A DNA stretch of 64,000 nt from Lateolabrax maculatus (Eukaryota; Chordata; Actinopteri; Acropomatiformes; Lateolabracidae): positions 18,382,001-18,446,000 of the forward strand of contig CM062214.1 in assembly GCA_031216445.1 (NCBI GenBank), in the 5' to 3' direction. Of the stretch, positions 34,901 to 45,900 are shown piece by piece (positions within the stretch are counted from its first letter, which is position 1; every line of letters starts with the position of its first letter). Under the pieces are notes generated by a model. The model worked only from the letters and a program-made list of their open reading frames with translations, did no database searches and had not been told where the DNA came from. The translations under genes were made by a program, and so were the position numbers.

Positions 34901-37900
34901 TGGCTATCATTAACTTTTGAACCAACTGGAGCATTAATAAGATTGAAAGTGTCCTACCAGTTTTGGCAGATTTCCTTTTGAGGCATGAGATCCCCTTCAT
35001 TATAATGCTTCCCCTCATTATCATAGCAGCCACATTCCTCCTTTGACACACACTTCATAGTATCTTCATCCAAATAAGATCGTTCAGGCGGGCATCTTGG
35101 ATAGCAGCCTTAAAAAGTTAAATTTTACTGTAAATTGCAAAGCTAGCACAGAATAGGTATAGATAGGAAGGCTAGCCTAAACCACATGAGAATTTCAGAG
35201 TGGTGAAGGTGAATGAAAAGTCAACTATTAATTTCATGTAATTTGTACCTTCTAATGCTGGAATTTTATTGTAGCACTTTCCTGAGGGATTCTTGCATGT
35301 CTTCATGCATGGTTTTCCACAAGGCTCATAGTGCCATTCGCATTCTCCATCAGAGTTGTAAAAATCACAGAATAGAGCTAATGAAACATAAGAAAGGAAT
35401 ATTAGCAGGATACAAAAAAAGATAACTTAATCATTTATAAAAACTTTATTGTAAATGTTATAATAAAAAATGACAAAGGTGATGCTGACAGATGATTATT
35501 ATGAGCATATGTTGTATTTTTGGTTTATCTCACAGAAAAAGAATAAAACACTTACGGCAGATTGTGGGAGTTCTCCATTTCACACAGGCTCCAGCCTTAT
35601 TACAGGCTGCTGCATAGGCTGCTACAGCTGAGCAGAAACACTCACAATCTCCTCCTGTATTGCAGGCACAAGTGTCTCTCACACAGGAATCATAATAGTC
35701 TTGTGGTTCCACCTTTTTGAAAGAAACCATTGTAAATGCAAAAAGCGGCTGAATTAGATTCTGCTAATCATACAGAAAGTTATTGTGTAGACAGTTAACT
35801 AATTACATTACTTTGTTTGTGATAACATGCCCATATGACATTGCTCAGCCGTTTTCTTACCTTTTGAAAGCAACCAGCAAATACGTCACTTTTTATAATG
35901 CTGCAGTGTTTTACTGCCCATGCTTGCCTGTGTGAGTACAGAACACAGGGATTTGCTAGTGTGTTTGCATTAGGGCAGGTAGGTGACACTTTCCAGCTGT
36001 TTCCAAACTCGTGGGCTTCAACCACAACTTCTTTGTTTCTGGTGGTGAAATCATTCTTGATATTCCCATCGTAATTCCCACACAGACCACAGATGTTTCC
36101 CTGGAATAAAATGAGATCTAGTAAATTTGTAAAATGGCAACCTTATTAATATTTACCTTAACACCTGTACTGTATATCTGCTTACCCACCTTGTATTTGG
36201 AGCTCAGTTTGATCATGAGAGTTGTCTTCTTATTCCAAATGAGAACAAGACCATTCTTTGCCTCAATAACAAGATATATACCTATAGTGTGGACTTTAAA
36301 AGGAATGTCCTCCCCATTGCTTTGTTTGATAACTCTGACACTTTCGTCTGAAAGAACAATTTCATTGTTCTGAAAGAAACAAAACATGCTCATTTGTAAT
36401 CTTGCAAGATTAATTTTAGCATTTTTAAAGCTATTTTAAATGCATATAATAGTGGTATGTACCCCTAAGTAGAGTTTGATAGCAGTTGAGCAGATGGTTT
36501 CAGTTGTTCCACATGGGACACTCTCAGTCAGGACCCTGAAGGTGCCATTCATATCCTCCCCACAGTAATCCTGCAAGATATTGAGGTCAGTATCACAAGA
36601 CTGATGTTTGACAAATCACAAAGACTAAATGTAAGTTTGTGCTATACCTTAGTGAAGACGTAGCCACAGTCCCCATTAAAAGAGAATTTCTTTCCATCAA
36701 AAGTGATGTAATGCCCTTCTCCATATATGATACAGGTTCCATCACACTCATTGTCTGTACATTCCCATTTTCTGTTTTTGCAAGTGCTATGATTTAAATA
36801 GATGAAGCATTGTCAAGTTATATATCCCAAATTTAAAAAACACACAACAGTGAACTGACACGGCACTGTATTAGAGTGGAAAGGATAAAAGGGCTCACCA
36901 GGTATTGCAGTCCACGGTAACAGTCTGTCCAGAATTATAGTATTCTCCATTATATGGGCAGGGACAGTGCTCCTCCTCAACACAGCCTCCTGTACCATCT
37001 AACAGCAGGCCATCAGGACATACACAGCCTGAGATACACTGCGTTCCGACCTATACAGTGTAACAGCAATGTATTTAACAGGTCAACCTGCTGCTTTAGT
37101 ATACATGTATAGAATACCAACAGTCATGAATTAATGTCTCAATCTTACACATTCTGCGTCCAGTGTCTGGCAGCTTTTTTGGCACTCGGATCCCTTGTCA
37201 CCTGACTTTGCGCTTGAGCAGTTGAAGAAAACCATTGGATGGCTGCATGCTGATGACAATGATAGTGTGTTACAAAGGACACCACTGTATGTTTGGTGTT
37301 GCTCATACTGTACTTTCCAATAGAAGGAATACTACGATGAACTGAGTGCTTTGTACCTACATTCACTTATGTGGCTTCCTGTACATCTAAGTTGTCCAGC
37401 ATGGCAGGAGCTGAAATGCATAGAAAGTCAAAGAAGAGAAATACATTTTCTTGTTAATTCTTGCTAGTTTTTGCTCAATTTCCATAAACAGTATAGGACA
37501 GTGGTTCCCAACTGGTCTGGCGTCTAGGATGCAATTTTCCTTAGTCATTAAGTCATTGTCCATACACATAGGCTAACTTGAGAGTGATTAAATGTTGTGT
37601 CCATCAGTCCATTCTCTCAATGGAAGGGGTTGCAGGGAGCTGGAGACTGTTTTAGCACATCCTTTGAGCTTGTCTATCACGTGTTTTCTTGGTCAATCTT
37701 CACTTTCAGTGAAACCAGATGTAATATATTCCCTGTCATACCCTTATTAAGCAGTTAGGTTGTGGAGCATGCAAGCTTCCATTTCTGCAATGAGCAGTGG
37801 AGATCCATGAGGTAACGCTATGATGTGCAAGGCAAGGAACAGCACTTGTTTTACAACGCTGCATGCCTTTAAGGACTAGCGTGTAGGATTTAGTGGCATC

Positions 37901-40900
37901 TAGTGGTGAGGATGCAGATTGCAGCTGAATACCCGTCCCTTCGCCCATCCCTTTCCAAGTGTGCAGGAGAACCTGCAGTGGGCTTCAGGTGACGGTAGCA
38001 ACTTTCAAAATAATGTTGTCATTTACGACCACATCGAGTAGCCATAATATGTCAAGTGATGTGGTTCCTTTACATAGACAGATTTGGAAATTGTATTTAA
38101 CTATATAATCTGTTAAATTATAGGCAAAGTTTGCATATAAGATAGTGAAAACAACTGTTACTTGTTCCGCATTGGGGTAGCGTTTGTCTGTTCTGGGCTA
38201 CTGTACAAACATAGCAATGGAACATGGCAGCTCAGTGGAAGGGGTTTGGCTTGCTATATTTGAAGGGCTCATTCTAACCAAACTTTCTTAGTTTCATGTG
38301 ATTATACATGAATTGAAACATCATTATAAATATTAGATTCCATTTCTGCCAATGGATCCCCCCTAAATCCTACACATTGGTGTTTCAACACTGCTACTCA
38401 CTCTGCAGTGGTAATTCACCCCAGGGACCATTAGCCACAACTTGGGACCCACAAATTTTTATTCAGTTAAAAAAAAAGGTCCAGTGGAGCCCTGGTGGCC
38501 TCGGTGTTATGGCACAGACATGAACCTCAACATTCCCCAGTTCGCCTCCTGCCTGAGACCTTTGTTGACTGTCATTTCTTATCTCTCTCTCCTCTAATTT
38601 CCTGTGACCGTCAGCTGACTAAACAAAGCATAAAAAACCCAACAAAAATAATCATTTTTTTTTTTTTCTATTCATGCTTTAATTTTACTGGAAATATTAA
38701 AATTCTCACCAAATTTGTCCACGGACATTGATGTCATTCCCGGGGTGTACCACCCTGTCTCCTATATGACAGGGGCACTGTGAGGCGGACACACACTCTC
38801 TCTTCTCATTTAAGTAAGTTCCTTCATCACAGCCGCAGCCATCAAGTGGGGTAAATTTAACTTCACATGTTAAGTCTGACTGACTAAGTGAGCGACAGGT
38901 CCGACCACAGCTCGTCATTTGGTGCCCATACACAAAAGTGGGAGGGCAGCTTTCCGTGTATTTACCTTTTGAAAGGAAACAGATTAATTTAGTGTTTATA
39001 TATTATAAATAACTATAGAATTCATTTATTTCACATTTTTATAGTTTGGGTTTTACTTACTGCACATGTGTTCCCTCCATCCATTCAGTAAGATACCTTC
39101 AGCGGCACATGCATGGACGTAAGAGGATACGGCAGCACACATGCACTCCTCACTATTTTCACAGGCACACGTGTCATAAATACAAGACTGTGGAGAGAAA
39201 CAGCCACAAGCTAAATGAATAGTTCAAAATGTGCAGTTGTTCAATTAATAAAATAACACAAATACATTATAAAACATACAAAAACAAATCAGTGCTTACA
39301 GTTCGATAGTTTTGTGGGTTTATAACAGGATGGCATTGGGCAAAAATATCTTTTGGGTCTGACAGCAAGGAGCACCAGTCTTTGGCATATTTCTCTACAA
39401 AAACAAATAAACATGTTTACTGGCAAAGTATTGTGAAGAATAATGTTATAATATGGTGCATTATGTCTGTGACCTACCTTTGTCTATGCTCATACTGCAG
39501 GGGTCCCCAAGTATGTTTGTCACATCAGGGCAGCTTGTTTTGCTCTTCCATGTGTTGGCAAATGTCCCAGCTGTTCCCTCAATCAATCCATTTGTGGTCT
39601 TGAAGTCATCAGCTTCCACATCATTAAAATCTCCACAAAGGCCTGGTCAAAGATAATGGTACTTTGACTTAATACTTACTATTGACATGATACTCACTAT
39701 AAAAGGTGTACATTTTTACACTATGATTAAACGTGTTCAAGACCTAAAACACACCATTGAGGTTTCCCTTATGGGAAACACTGGCTTTGATGTAGACTTG
39801 CATAATGGGTGTGAGCTGAATCTCAAGATCAAGGCCATAGGTGGTGTGGATTACAATGAAGAACGTTGATGGGCTGAAGACTGTCACGTCATCTGCGGGG
39901 GGAAAAACATTTTCACATTGCATAAAGAGACTATTTGAATTTGAGCAAACTCAGTTATATGTTGTGATTTCAAAGGAGAATGAACACCAAAAAGAACCAA
40001 CCACTCACCCATGAAAAGAGGCAGTGGAGAGATCAGTTTGTTATAAAGAACTTGTCCGTTGGCTTCAACTACAATCATCTGCAATAGTAAAAAAATGACA
40101 ATAGGATCGTTAAAAATCTCAACCTTTCCAACAGATATTACATGGAGAAAAACCTGCAAATATTTTTCACTTTAGAAGAGAAAACAATAATATACTATAC
40201 TTTTACCATGTGATTAGGCAGTAGTAGAGTGACTGCAGTCAGGCAGGTTGATTTATCTGATTTTTCACATTTGACCAGGTCACCAAGGACACTGAAAGTC
40301 CCATTAGTTTGCTAAAGTCAAGAAGATAAAAATGCACTCAATTACAAACAGTTTGCTTATTTACAAGTATTGTAATTTTGTTATTTGTATTTTGTTAAAT
40401 TAAAGGATTAATTAATTTACGTTGTTATGCCTCAACTTGGAGAGAACATAAGAGCAGTCTCCATGGAAAGAATATGTTTTGTCATCATAGGTGGAGATGT
40501 GGGAGCCACCCAGCACAGAGCAGATACCAGGACAGTCATTTTCCTCACAACTCCACTGACCCTGGATACAGATGCTATCAAAAGAGTTCAGTCAGTTCAA
40601 CTGGACAGACCACCTTAAATACACATGCTGTACATCTAAACATATTGAAGATAGCGAAGCAATTACCATGTTTTACATGCCATTGAGTATGATTTCCCTG
40701 GTTCGTAGGGAATGCCATTATGTAAGCAGGAGCACTGTTCAACAGCAACACACCCACTTTGTTTAATGTCGTCAAATACAGTACCTTCGGAGAAACATAA
40801 TGACATGATTAGTGTTAAGCCAACAGTAAACTACTTTACACAATGCAAACCCAGGAGCCATATGTGTATGGGTATTGGAAAAAAATGCTTTTGAATTGCT

Positions 40901-43900
40901 TCATTTGTGCTCTCAATTAATAATTTATGTTTATTTAGTGAAAGGACAGAAAAGAGGTAAGACAAGACAGAACATAATACATTGGGTGACTTGACAGATG
41001 ACATAACGGGCAAAACATGAATTGAGTACATACAACAGCAACAAGAAGGTAGGATTAAATATTAATTGAAACTAATATGATGAAGGTATTGTGGTTCTTA
41101 TATGTGGGGTGTGTGTATTAGAGAGGGAGCAAGGCAGTCTGTTGTGAAGGATTTCAAGTGTGTGTAGGCTTGGGTGTGTATGCAGATGAGCAGTAGGGGG
41201 AGTGGTTTAAAACCACCAAAAAAATAAAAAAATAAAATGAATAAAATGGTTGAGCCTATTAAGAACAATTACATGAATACATTTTAGAATATCAATAACA
41301 ATAATAAATAACAAAAGAAAAATAAATAAAGTAAAAATAAATACTAAAGATAAATAAAAATAATGATTAGAACAATCAAAAAAGAATGACCAAAAAAGTT
41401 TCCCTCTGAAACTGAATTTTAGAGATACGATTTAGATTTAGAGATATTTAGAGAAATAAAGGAACTAATACATTAATTGCTCAATTAATTACTGAATTAG
41501 ATTTAGGAAGAAATATACATGTTTCAGTAGCAAAAGTAAAAGTGATAGTGATGGCAATAATGATAATAAGAATAACATTGGAAATCTATATCATTTTAAT
41601 TATATATACTACTACTACTACAAATAATATAACAGTAATGTGTGTGTGTTAAAAAAAATTATCATGAACACTGTGAACTTGCAATGTGTATCATCACAAC
41701 TAAGAAGACTGTTCAAGGACAAAAGTAATACATTTAATAACCTCACTATATTAACATGAAGTAATTAATTCAATATTTTATAGGCAACTAAATACAAAAA
41801 ATAATAATTTCAGTTTTTGTTGTTACAGGAACTTGACAGTAATTTTGCACACCAATCAAGTGAGCACGGATCAAGTGATTTGAGAGCATTAATTACTCAA
41901 AACCTGCTGTACAATATACAAACATAATCTGTGCTGGTTTTGAAATCAGGAAACTTACCAGATGGACAGAAGCATCCATCTATGCAGTGATCATCACACA
42001 CGTGGCTTCTCTTGGGGTTGCTGCAGGTGTCAGTACAGGGACTACCACATTCATTATACTCCATGTTGAAAGGGCATGTCTTTGCTATTAGAAACAACGA
42101 TTCTGATGTAAATACAGTGAAAACATCAAAGCGTGATCATGTAAATGCTTTGACTGCAGTTCTTACCACACAGTTGTGCAGTCTTCCATTGCTGTGGTTT
42201 CCCGCCTGCATGAGCACACTGATGGGAGTACTCTGATATGGTTGAACACAAGCATGAAGGATTGCTGCTGTTGCAGTAGCACAGGTCTTTCATACAGGCT
42301 TTGATGAAGTAGTCTGTATCAATCCGGTCTTGACAGGTGAGGAATGCAGGTCCTGACAGCAGGTTCTCACACAGGTCTGTCTGTGGGTCAAAGTATATGT
42401 TGTATTTAAATTGCACCAAGATGTTAAATATATAATTATTTAAAACAAATCCATTTTCACATACTTGATTTGTACAGGTCTGTATGTCAGTGGATAGTTC
42501 TTCACAGTTTTCTGTTGGACCATCGACTTTCCAGACCTCCCCATAATCTTTAGGAGTTACAGACACCCCTTTTTGTAGAGGGAAAAATAGGTTTTACAAA
42601 TCAGAAGGCCAATTTTGAACAGTTTGTTTTAAGCTTTACTATTTAGTATTTACCTGTTTTGATGAACTCATCGTAAATCTGGACTCCGTTGAAGTCACCA
42701 CACAGGCCGCAGGTCTGATTCTTGAATTTTGCATCCAGCTCAACCTTAAAACCAGTAAAAGAAAAATTAGATTTGAATAAAGTACAGAACTGACTTAACT
42801 GCAGTTAATATCATGTGATTTTAGCCTGGCACCATTTTTGCATAGTAGTCTGATGAAGCTGCATTTCTAATTCAACCGTACCAGACTATCAGAGAATTGA
42901 ATGTTTGAAAATCCACATGATAATTTAGAGAATGGCAAGTGCCGATGAAGACGGTGAGTGATTTGGTCAAGAGTGGATACTAAGAGAGATTGTAGCAGCC
43001 TCAAAAATTAACTTCTGTTGCCTTTCAACAATGAATATTGTCTTTTAGTGATAAAATAGTAATGTTTGTGTTTTTCCCACTCTTGTTGAGAGTCAGTGAT
43101 TATGAATTGTTTTCTTTATAATATTTAATCCATGCAAAATGCATTTTTAACAGCATCCCTGGTACTACTACCTTAAGTAGTATTTGGTCTTAGTTTACGC
43201 AATTTTGCATAAACACATTATGTCAAATTCAGTTTAGTCATCAGTGTATATATATATATTGTTATTCAGAGCTCAGTGTCTGCTCTTATCTGTAAGTTAT
43301 CAAAATAATCTAAAAATCAATATCAGACGTTATTTATATGTACGATGACAAAGAATACACATACCCAGAGGGAGTCTTCTTCATTCCACATGATGACCAA
43401 ACCCAGCTTTGACTCGATCTTGACATAGGAGAGAGTTCTTCCAATTGAAATGCCAGCCTGGTTGAACGGTAAAGTGACACTAGAGGGGACAAAAAAAATC
43501 ATCACGGTATGATGATAAGAAATTAACCATCACTGTAACCAGTACATCATCTGGTAATGAAAAGTCACATTATCAAAACAGACTCACTTTAAATCATTGA
43601 CTTTGATGGAAGGTTTGGTTAATTCCACAATGACCCCATCCAATTTCATAGTGACCATCTTAATGGAGGTGACCCTATTTATCTCCTGCCGTTGCAGCTG
43701 AATATTGAAACTCTCATAGCTGGCCTTACAATGGGACACAAGGTTGTAGTTGCAAGTATAGGGAAGCTGGAAGAAATCTCCATCGAAAGTCTTAAAATGG
43801 TAGTTTCCCCAAGTACTGCAGAACTGGTCATTGTGAGAAGGTCTCAATTCTAGTTTGTGGAGAAAAAAACATTTTTCACACTGTAGTTCAAACTGTACAT

Positions 43901-44221
43901 GAGTTTTGGCTTGTTATCTTTCATCCTTGAAGAAAAGCATTACCTGTAATCACTGGCAATGCGGTCACCGTCTGAACCGTGACTTAAAAAGAAAGACATT
44001 TATACAGTCATTACACATTATCAGTAATGTCAGACAAAAGTAGACTGTTTGTATTTGTATTATCCGGTATATAAAAATAGACAATGCATCATAACAATAT
44101 GGTTGGATTTGATACATGCAGTATCCCATTGAGTGTACATACCAGTGGTCGCTGCAGATAGTCTGAGGCAGAGGGTGAGCCATGGTATCACCCATTCAAG
44201 TGGCATTCTGTCTGTTCTCAT
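18924..44221 (-). CDS. Mucin A: secreted gel-forming mucin, MUC5-like, with five CysD modules
   Basis: This is a secreted polymeric mucin that forms mucus gel after disulphide assembly and heavy O-glycosylation. I place 48 exons from the ATG at 44221 to the TGA at 18924, all GT-AG with continuous phase, for about 4465 residues. Order: signal peptide, D1, D2, D', D3, VWC-like linker, one giant PTS exon (26428-33357) with five CysD modules, a conserved post-PTS module (YNKTDGAGWCFTAYC), D4, VWC-type modules and a cystine knot. The domain set, the TP-rich spacer after D4 and the GTCGASSSMYS-type knot resemble MUC5AC/MUC5B more than MUC2. Teleosts name such genes muc5 or muc2-like inconsistently, so I give no symbol. 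It lies directly downstream of mucin B in the same orientation. Length across the repeats depends on correct assembly. Confidence 0.93.
20371..22381 (-). other. Mucin A VWC-type modules
   Basis: Exons 22213-22381, 21897-22001, 21744-21784, 21414-21536, 20611-20712 and 20371-20499. Cysteine patterns include CKKCVCDKNTLRVQC, CCEKLTC, CCPFYQC, CESCHCTGTKD and GQCCGSCKKTSC. These match the C-domain string between D4 and the knot in MUC5/MUC2, with exon lengths parallel to mucin B. Confidence 0.9.
22470..25258 (-). other. Mucin A D4 assembly (VWD4-C8-TIL) with GDPH
   Basis: Exons 25084-25258, 24703-24947, 24398-24581, 23905-24196, 23629-23807, 23454-23523, 22604-22728 and 22470-22501. VWD4 opens CSGWGDPHYLTFDG. 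The GDPH (24919-24930) is the motif where MUC2 and MUC5AC undergo autocatalytic Asp-Pro cleavage. Exon 23905-24196 has a TP-rich spacer (about 23935-24070) of 7-residue KTPTSTP units between VWD4 and C8. C8 contains CKFDVCHMPNTTVGCSSLEM, and the TIL contains EGCFCPEGTTLF. Confidence 0.93.
22862..23402 (+). mobile_element. Teleost non-autonomous repeat in mucin A intron
   Basis: The stretch from 'ctgaaatatctcaacaacta' through 'ccatgaggtttacatttg', 'cccccctcaggatc', 'cccatcagcctcagc', 'aagatggtgatcatgg' and 'cagagctgctagcatggct' carries the phrases of a very abundant percomorph dispersed repeat in the same order. It has no coding capacity. It occupies the intron between exons 22604-22728 and 23454-23523. 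Family name not checked. Confidence 0.65.
25568..25815 (-). other. Mucin A post-PTS module (GAGWCFTAYC)
   Basis: This exon starts with GSFMYNKTDGAGWCFTAYCN, a conserved segment in mucin C-terminal regions. It then carries three copies of a 27-bp unit (STTAPTTTR), and ends DCLYLKPPRK, which joins HGESW in the next exon as in MUC2/MUC5. Mucin B lacks this exon. Confidence 0.88.
29039..29338 (-). other. CysD module 5
   Basis: Same 300-bp length, with IDK and PLE and an N-to-K change (LKQNVTC) that leaves the NVT sequon. It is followed by the long CysD-free PTS tail. Confidence 0.92.
30443..30742 (-). other. CysD module 4
   Basis: Same 300-bp length, with IDR and PLE variants. All cysteines of the other copies are present. 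Confidence 0.92.
31010..31309 (-). other. CysD module 3
   Basis: Same 300-bp length, with IDR and TLE variants. It begins 1,338 bp from module 2 and 567 bp from module 4. Confidence 0.92.
32348..32647 (-). other. CysD module 2
   Basis: Same 100-residue length as module 1 with no indel. It carries IDR and TLE variants, identical to module 3 at these sites. Confidence 0.92.
32915..33214 (-). other. CysD module 1 (Mucin2 WxxW domain)
   Basis: 100 residues starting DCFVCKWSSWTNND and ending YEIRVKCCINICI. The WSSW motif is the family's potential C-mannosylation site. CysD modules are thought to cross-link or associate non-covalently in the mucin body and so set mesh size. This copy has IDK and PPE variants. 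Confidence 0.92.
33462..33859 (-). other. Mucin A VWC-like linker exons before the PTS
   Basis: Exons 33816-33859 and 33462-33665 encode CYCSSTKVECRYDVQ and then CKCSYDGRIYKNGQTVYS followed by CITAVCQNGTITRN, ending in a Thr/Ser/Pro tail. This post-D3 module is present in MUC5-type mucins. It has no counterpart in mucin B, whose TIL runs straight into the PTS. Confidence 0.85.
33482..33516 (-). repeat. Coding hexanucleotide repeat (Ser-Thr)n
   Basis: About five exact copies of a 6-bp unit (GTTGAC on the plus strand) lie inside exon 33462-33665 and encode alternating Ser-Thr. Because the unit is two codons, length change would keep the frame. Confidence 0.9.
33860..34957 (-). other. Mucin A intron 27
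   Basis: About 1.1 kb between exons 34958-35108 and 33816-33859. It is AT-rich and no feature could be supported. Confidence 0.45.
34958..36786 (-). other. Mucin A D3 assembly (VWD3-C8-TIL)
   Basis: Exons 36648-36786, 36463-36570, 36190-36369, 35861-36100, 35556-35712, 35249-35377 and 34958-35108. VWD3 has GEGHYITFDGKKFSFNGDCG and CGLCGNYDG. C8 has CACNTGGDCECFCSAVAAYA, and the TIL exon has GCYPRCPPERSYLDED. D3 carries the CGLCG motif and the inter-chain cysteines used for N-terminal multimerisation. Exon sizes 240, 157 and 129 bp are the same as in mucin B. Confidence 0.94.
36899..37410 (-). other. Mucin A D' (TIL') region
   Basis: Exons 37361-37410, 37149-37249 and 36899-37050 encode CSCHAGQLRCTG, then CSHPMVFFNCSSAKSG and CISGCVCPDGLLLDG, followed by CPCPYNGEYYNSGQ. 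This is the small cysteine-rich D' block that precedes D3 in VWF-like mucins. Confidence 0.88.
37881..38375. mobile_element. MITE-like element with terminal inverted repeats
   Basis: The left end GTGTAGGATTTA (37881) is mirrored by TAAATCCTACAC at the right end (38375), enclosing about 495 bp with the phrases 'gtggcatctagtggtgagg', 'ggagaacctgcagtgggc' and 'ttctgggctactgtacaaac'. This fits a well-known non-autonomous DNA transposon type of fish. It is in the mucin A intron between exons 37361-37410 and 38710-38965. No transposase frame is present. Confidence 0.75.
38481..38655 (+). mobile_element. tRNA-derived SINE-like element
   Basis: A tRNA-like head (ggtggcctcggtgttatgg, then a B-box-like 'agttcgcctcctgcc') is followed by 'tgtcatttcttatctctctc', 'taatttcctgtgac' and an A-rich end with 'gcataaaaaaccc'. 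The order matches common teleost tRNA-SINEs. It ends about 55 bp from the donor of exon 38710-38965. Confidence 0.6.
38710..40784 (-). other. Mucin A D2 assembly (VWD2-C8-TIL)
   Basis: Exons 40667-40784, 40421-40574, 40207-40311, 40009-40078, 39755-39892, 39478-39642, 39300-39394, 39061-39187 and 38710-38965. VWD2 begins CPGICSVLGGSHISTYDDKT. Its motif reads NGLCGDFND, so the first Cys of CGLCG is replaced by Asn. C8 contains CACENSEECMCAAVSSYVHA, and the TIL contains CGRTCRSLSQSDLTC. For exon 40421-40574 an upstream acceptor was chosen because it keeps the frame and adds the CICIQGQW segment typical of the family. Confidence 0.92.
40785..41958 (-). other. Mucin A intron 8, AT-rich low complexity
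   Basis: This 1.2-kb intron contains A-rich imperfect AAATA runs (about 41220-41400) and a short CTA microsatellite near 41605. I see nothing else supportable in it. Confidence 0.5.
41959..43849 (-). other. Mucin A D1 assembly (VWD1-C8-TIL)
   Basis: Exons 43588-43849, 43365-43479, 42654-42744, 42465-42568, 42167-42380 and 41959-42084. VWD1 opens with CSTWGNYHFKTFDGDFF and contains CGLCGDFNG in exon 42654-42744. The C8 domain is in 42167-42380 (CENLLSGPAFLTCQDRID, then CYCNSSNPSCLC). The TIL module (CPFNMEYNECGSPCTDTC, ending CFCPSG) is in 41959-42084. D1 takes part in the acid-dependent N-terminal packing and multimerisation of gel-forming mucins. Confidence 0.93.
44143..44221 (-). other. 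Mucin A exon 1: signal peptide
   Basis: The first exon encodes MRTDRMPLEWVIPWLTLCLR followed by LSAATT. A short basic start, a hydrophobic core (WVIPWLTLCL) and small residues near the end make a plausible secretory signal. Exon 2 (43944-43982) adds VTVQTVTALPVIT before D1. Confidence 0.8.
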
Positions 44222-44320
44222 GATCCTTGAGTAGTCCTTGTCCTGAGAGGAATTGTTAAGTCAACTGGTACTACACTATAAATCTCACTTAATATAGTTC
44301 ACTGGCTGTTTACAATTTAG
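44222..44320 (-). promoter_or_regulatory. Candidate mucin A core promoter
   Basis: On the minus strand an AACTATATTAAG element (44288-44299) lies about 70 bases before the ATG and could serve as a TATA box for a leader of about 40 bases. A forkhead-type TGTTTAC on the plus strand (44307-44313) lies just upstream, of interest because FOXA factors drive vertebrate goblet-cell mucins. These are short motifs, so this is suggestive only. Confidence 0.35.
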
Positions 44321-44551
44321 GAGTGGTAAATGGACATTTTGGGTGTCAACCTTTGTGGTTTTTGTCTCTGTCACGATCACAACCAAGGAAGAGGTTGCTT
44401 ATAACAACACTTCGCCTCGATCCCTCTGTGTCATGAAGCATCCTGTCAATCCTTCTCAGGCTCAATAGCTCTATTCATGCTAATCTATTAAATATGAACA
44501 TATAGCCAATAAGTAAGATAAATATTTTAAATTGAACTGCCATACAGTTGC

Positions 44552-44910
44552 AATCATTGCACAGTATGCTTACATTTTGAACACTTTTTAATCAGGTCCT
44601 GGTTTTAATAAGAGGAAGATGAGTGTATAAAAGAAGTATTGTGTACTTTTTCTCACTCAACCAGAGCATTTTACTGTATACTATGGGTTGTGCCTCCTTA
44701 TCTAGGGATATGAGTAAATGCTTGACATGAAATCGCTGGACCATACATTAACCAACATTTGCCAAAGTTCTACAGACCTATGAAATGTTTACTGACAGTC
44801 TTTCCCTTATCATCAGGGTTTGAAATGTACAAGTAATTTTTTTGCCTAAACCTTAAAATAAATAAATAAATAAAAGTCAAGTTAGTCTAAAAATAAAAAG
44901 CCAACAATTA
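44552..44910 (+). repeat. About 360-bp block, copy 1 (upstream of mucin A)
   Basis: It begins AATCATTGCACAGTATGC and runs through GTGTATAAAAGAAGTATTG, 'ctcactcaaccagagcattt' and an AAAT-repeat to CCAACAATT. A second copy, about 95% identical by eye with small indels, lies at 48191-48566 inside mucin B. It carries a TATAAAAG sequence but no coding frame. Confidence 0.9.
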
Positions 44911-45086
44911 ATTTTTTCCTCTGGGCTCCCAGCTGTGAGCTTGAGCAGCTGTTCAATCGACAGTTTATACTCTGAATCTGTCATATGCCAGAAGTGTGAG
45001 ACTTTTTTTTATATTAGGAAGATATTTATGCACAATGAGTGCACAGGCAGAGTGCGCAGGTATGTAGGTTGACAGGCAGGTCGGCC

Positions 45087-45124
45087 ATCCAATCATTTAA
45101 GCAGGCCAAATTAAATGATTGGAT
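45087..45124. repeat. Perfect 14-bp inverted repeat
   Basis: ATCCAATCATTTAA (45087-45100) and TTAAATGATTGGAT (45111-45124) are exact reverse complements around a 10-base spacer. The repeat lies about 870 bp upstream of the mucin A start. It contains ATTTA/TAAAT homeobox-like and CCAAT-type sequences in each arm. Confidence 0.9.
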
Positions 45125-45763
45125 AGGCTTATTCCAGGTCTGTGACAGCCACAGATACCGGATTTTTTTTTCTTTTATGTGTCAGAGCATTTGATTTATT
45201 GGTTGCTGTTGTGATGCAAAGAGAATTTTAACATAAATAACAAAAATAAATAAATGCTTCAGACGTTCTCAACTACTGGAAATAGTCTGTTTGGTTTAGG
45301 CGAGGGGTGCAGAAGGCAGGATGTAACAACGGTGAATTACGCTGTGACTGTAATATTTTCACCAGAATTAAAACCGCTTTTATTTTACAAGAGATCACAG
45401 GAAGTCCTCTCTCCCATTAGGCTATCTTCACAACAGAGCCTTCAGACCCGGTCAAAACAATGCAGCGTTTAGCAGGCTGTGTTTATCCAGAGCCAGCTGC
45501 ATAAAATACAGCGGCTGTGGATGAGACGAGAATTGACTGCTGTCAATACGCCCATTGACAGGCTGTGAATTGTGCAATGACCTGCTGTATTCACAGATAG
45601 GCTCAATCGGACATTACGCGGACTTTGCACTAGAGAGCTGGCAGGGTTAAAGTTTGTTTAAAGTCCACCCCAACTGGTTCGGAGATTTGCGTTCACACAT
45701 ACAGCGTGTACGGACAATGTCCTGGTCATTTCAAGGTAGCAGTGAATGTGTGAAAGGGGCTTA

Positions 45764-45900
45764 TGTTTGTCCTTCGCATATCTTGAGAACCATTCATCTG
45801 ATCAACTTCACACTTGGCAGGTGTATTGCTGGGAACCCAAGGAAGGGCAGTGTCACATTTGGTGCGATTTGGACACGGGAGACGTTCAATATTAAAAAAC
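45764..45900 (+). mobile_element. Dispersed repeat fragment
   Basis: The phrases 'tcttgagaaccattcatctg', 'cttcacacttggcaggtgta', 'gggaacccaagg' and 'ttggtgcgatttggacacg' recur together in many fish genomes as part of an interspersed repeat. Family and ends uncertain. Confidence 0.5.

Noticed and set aside
44640..44660. TATAAAAG at about 44630 as the mucin A TATA box
   Set aside because: It is on the plus strand, opposite to mucin A, about 400 bp away, and part of a repeated block. No plus-strand gene follows it.
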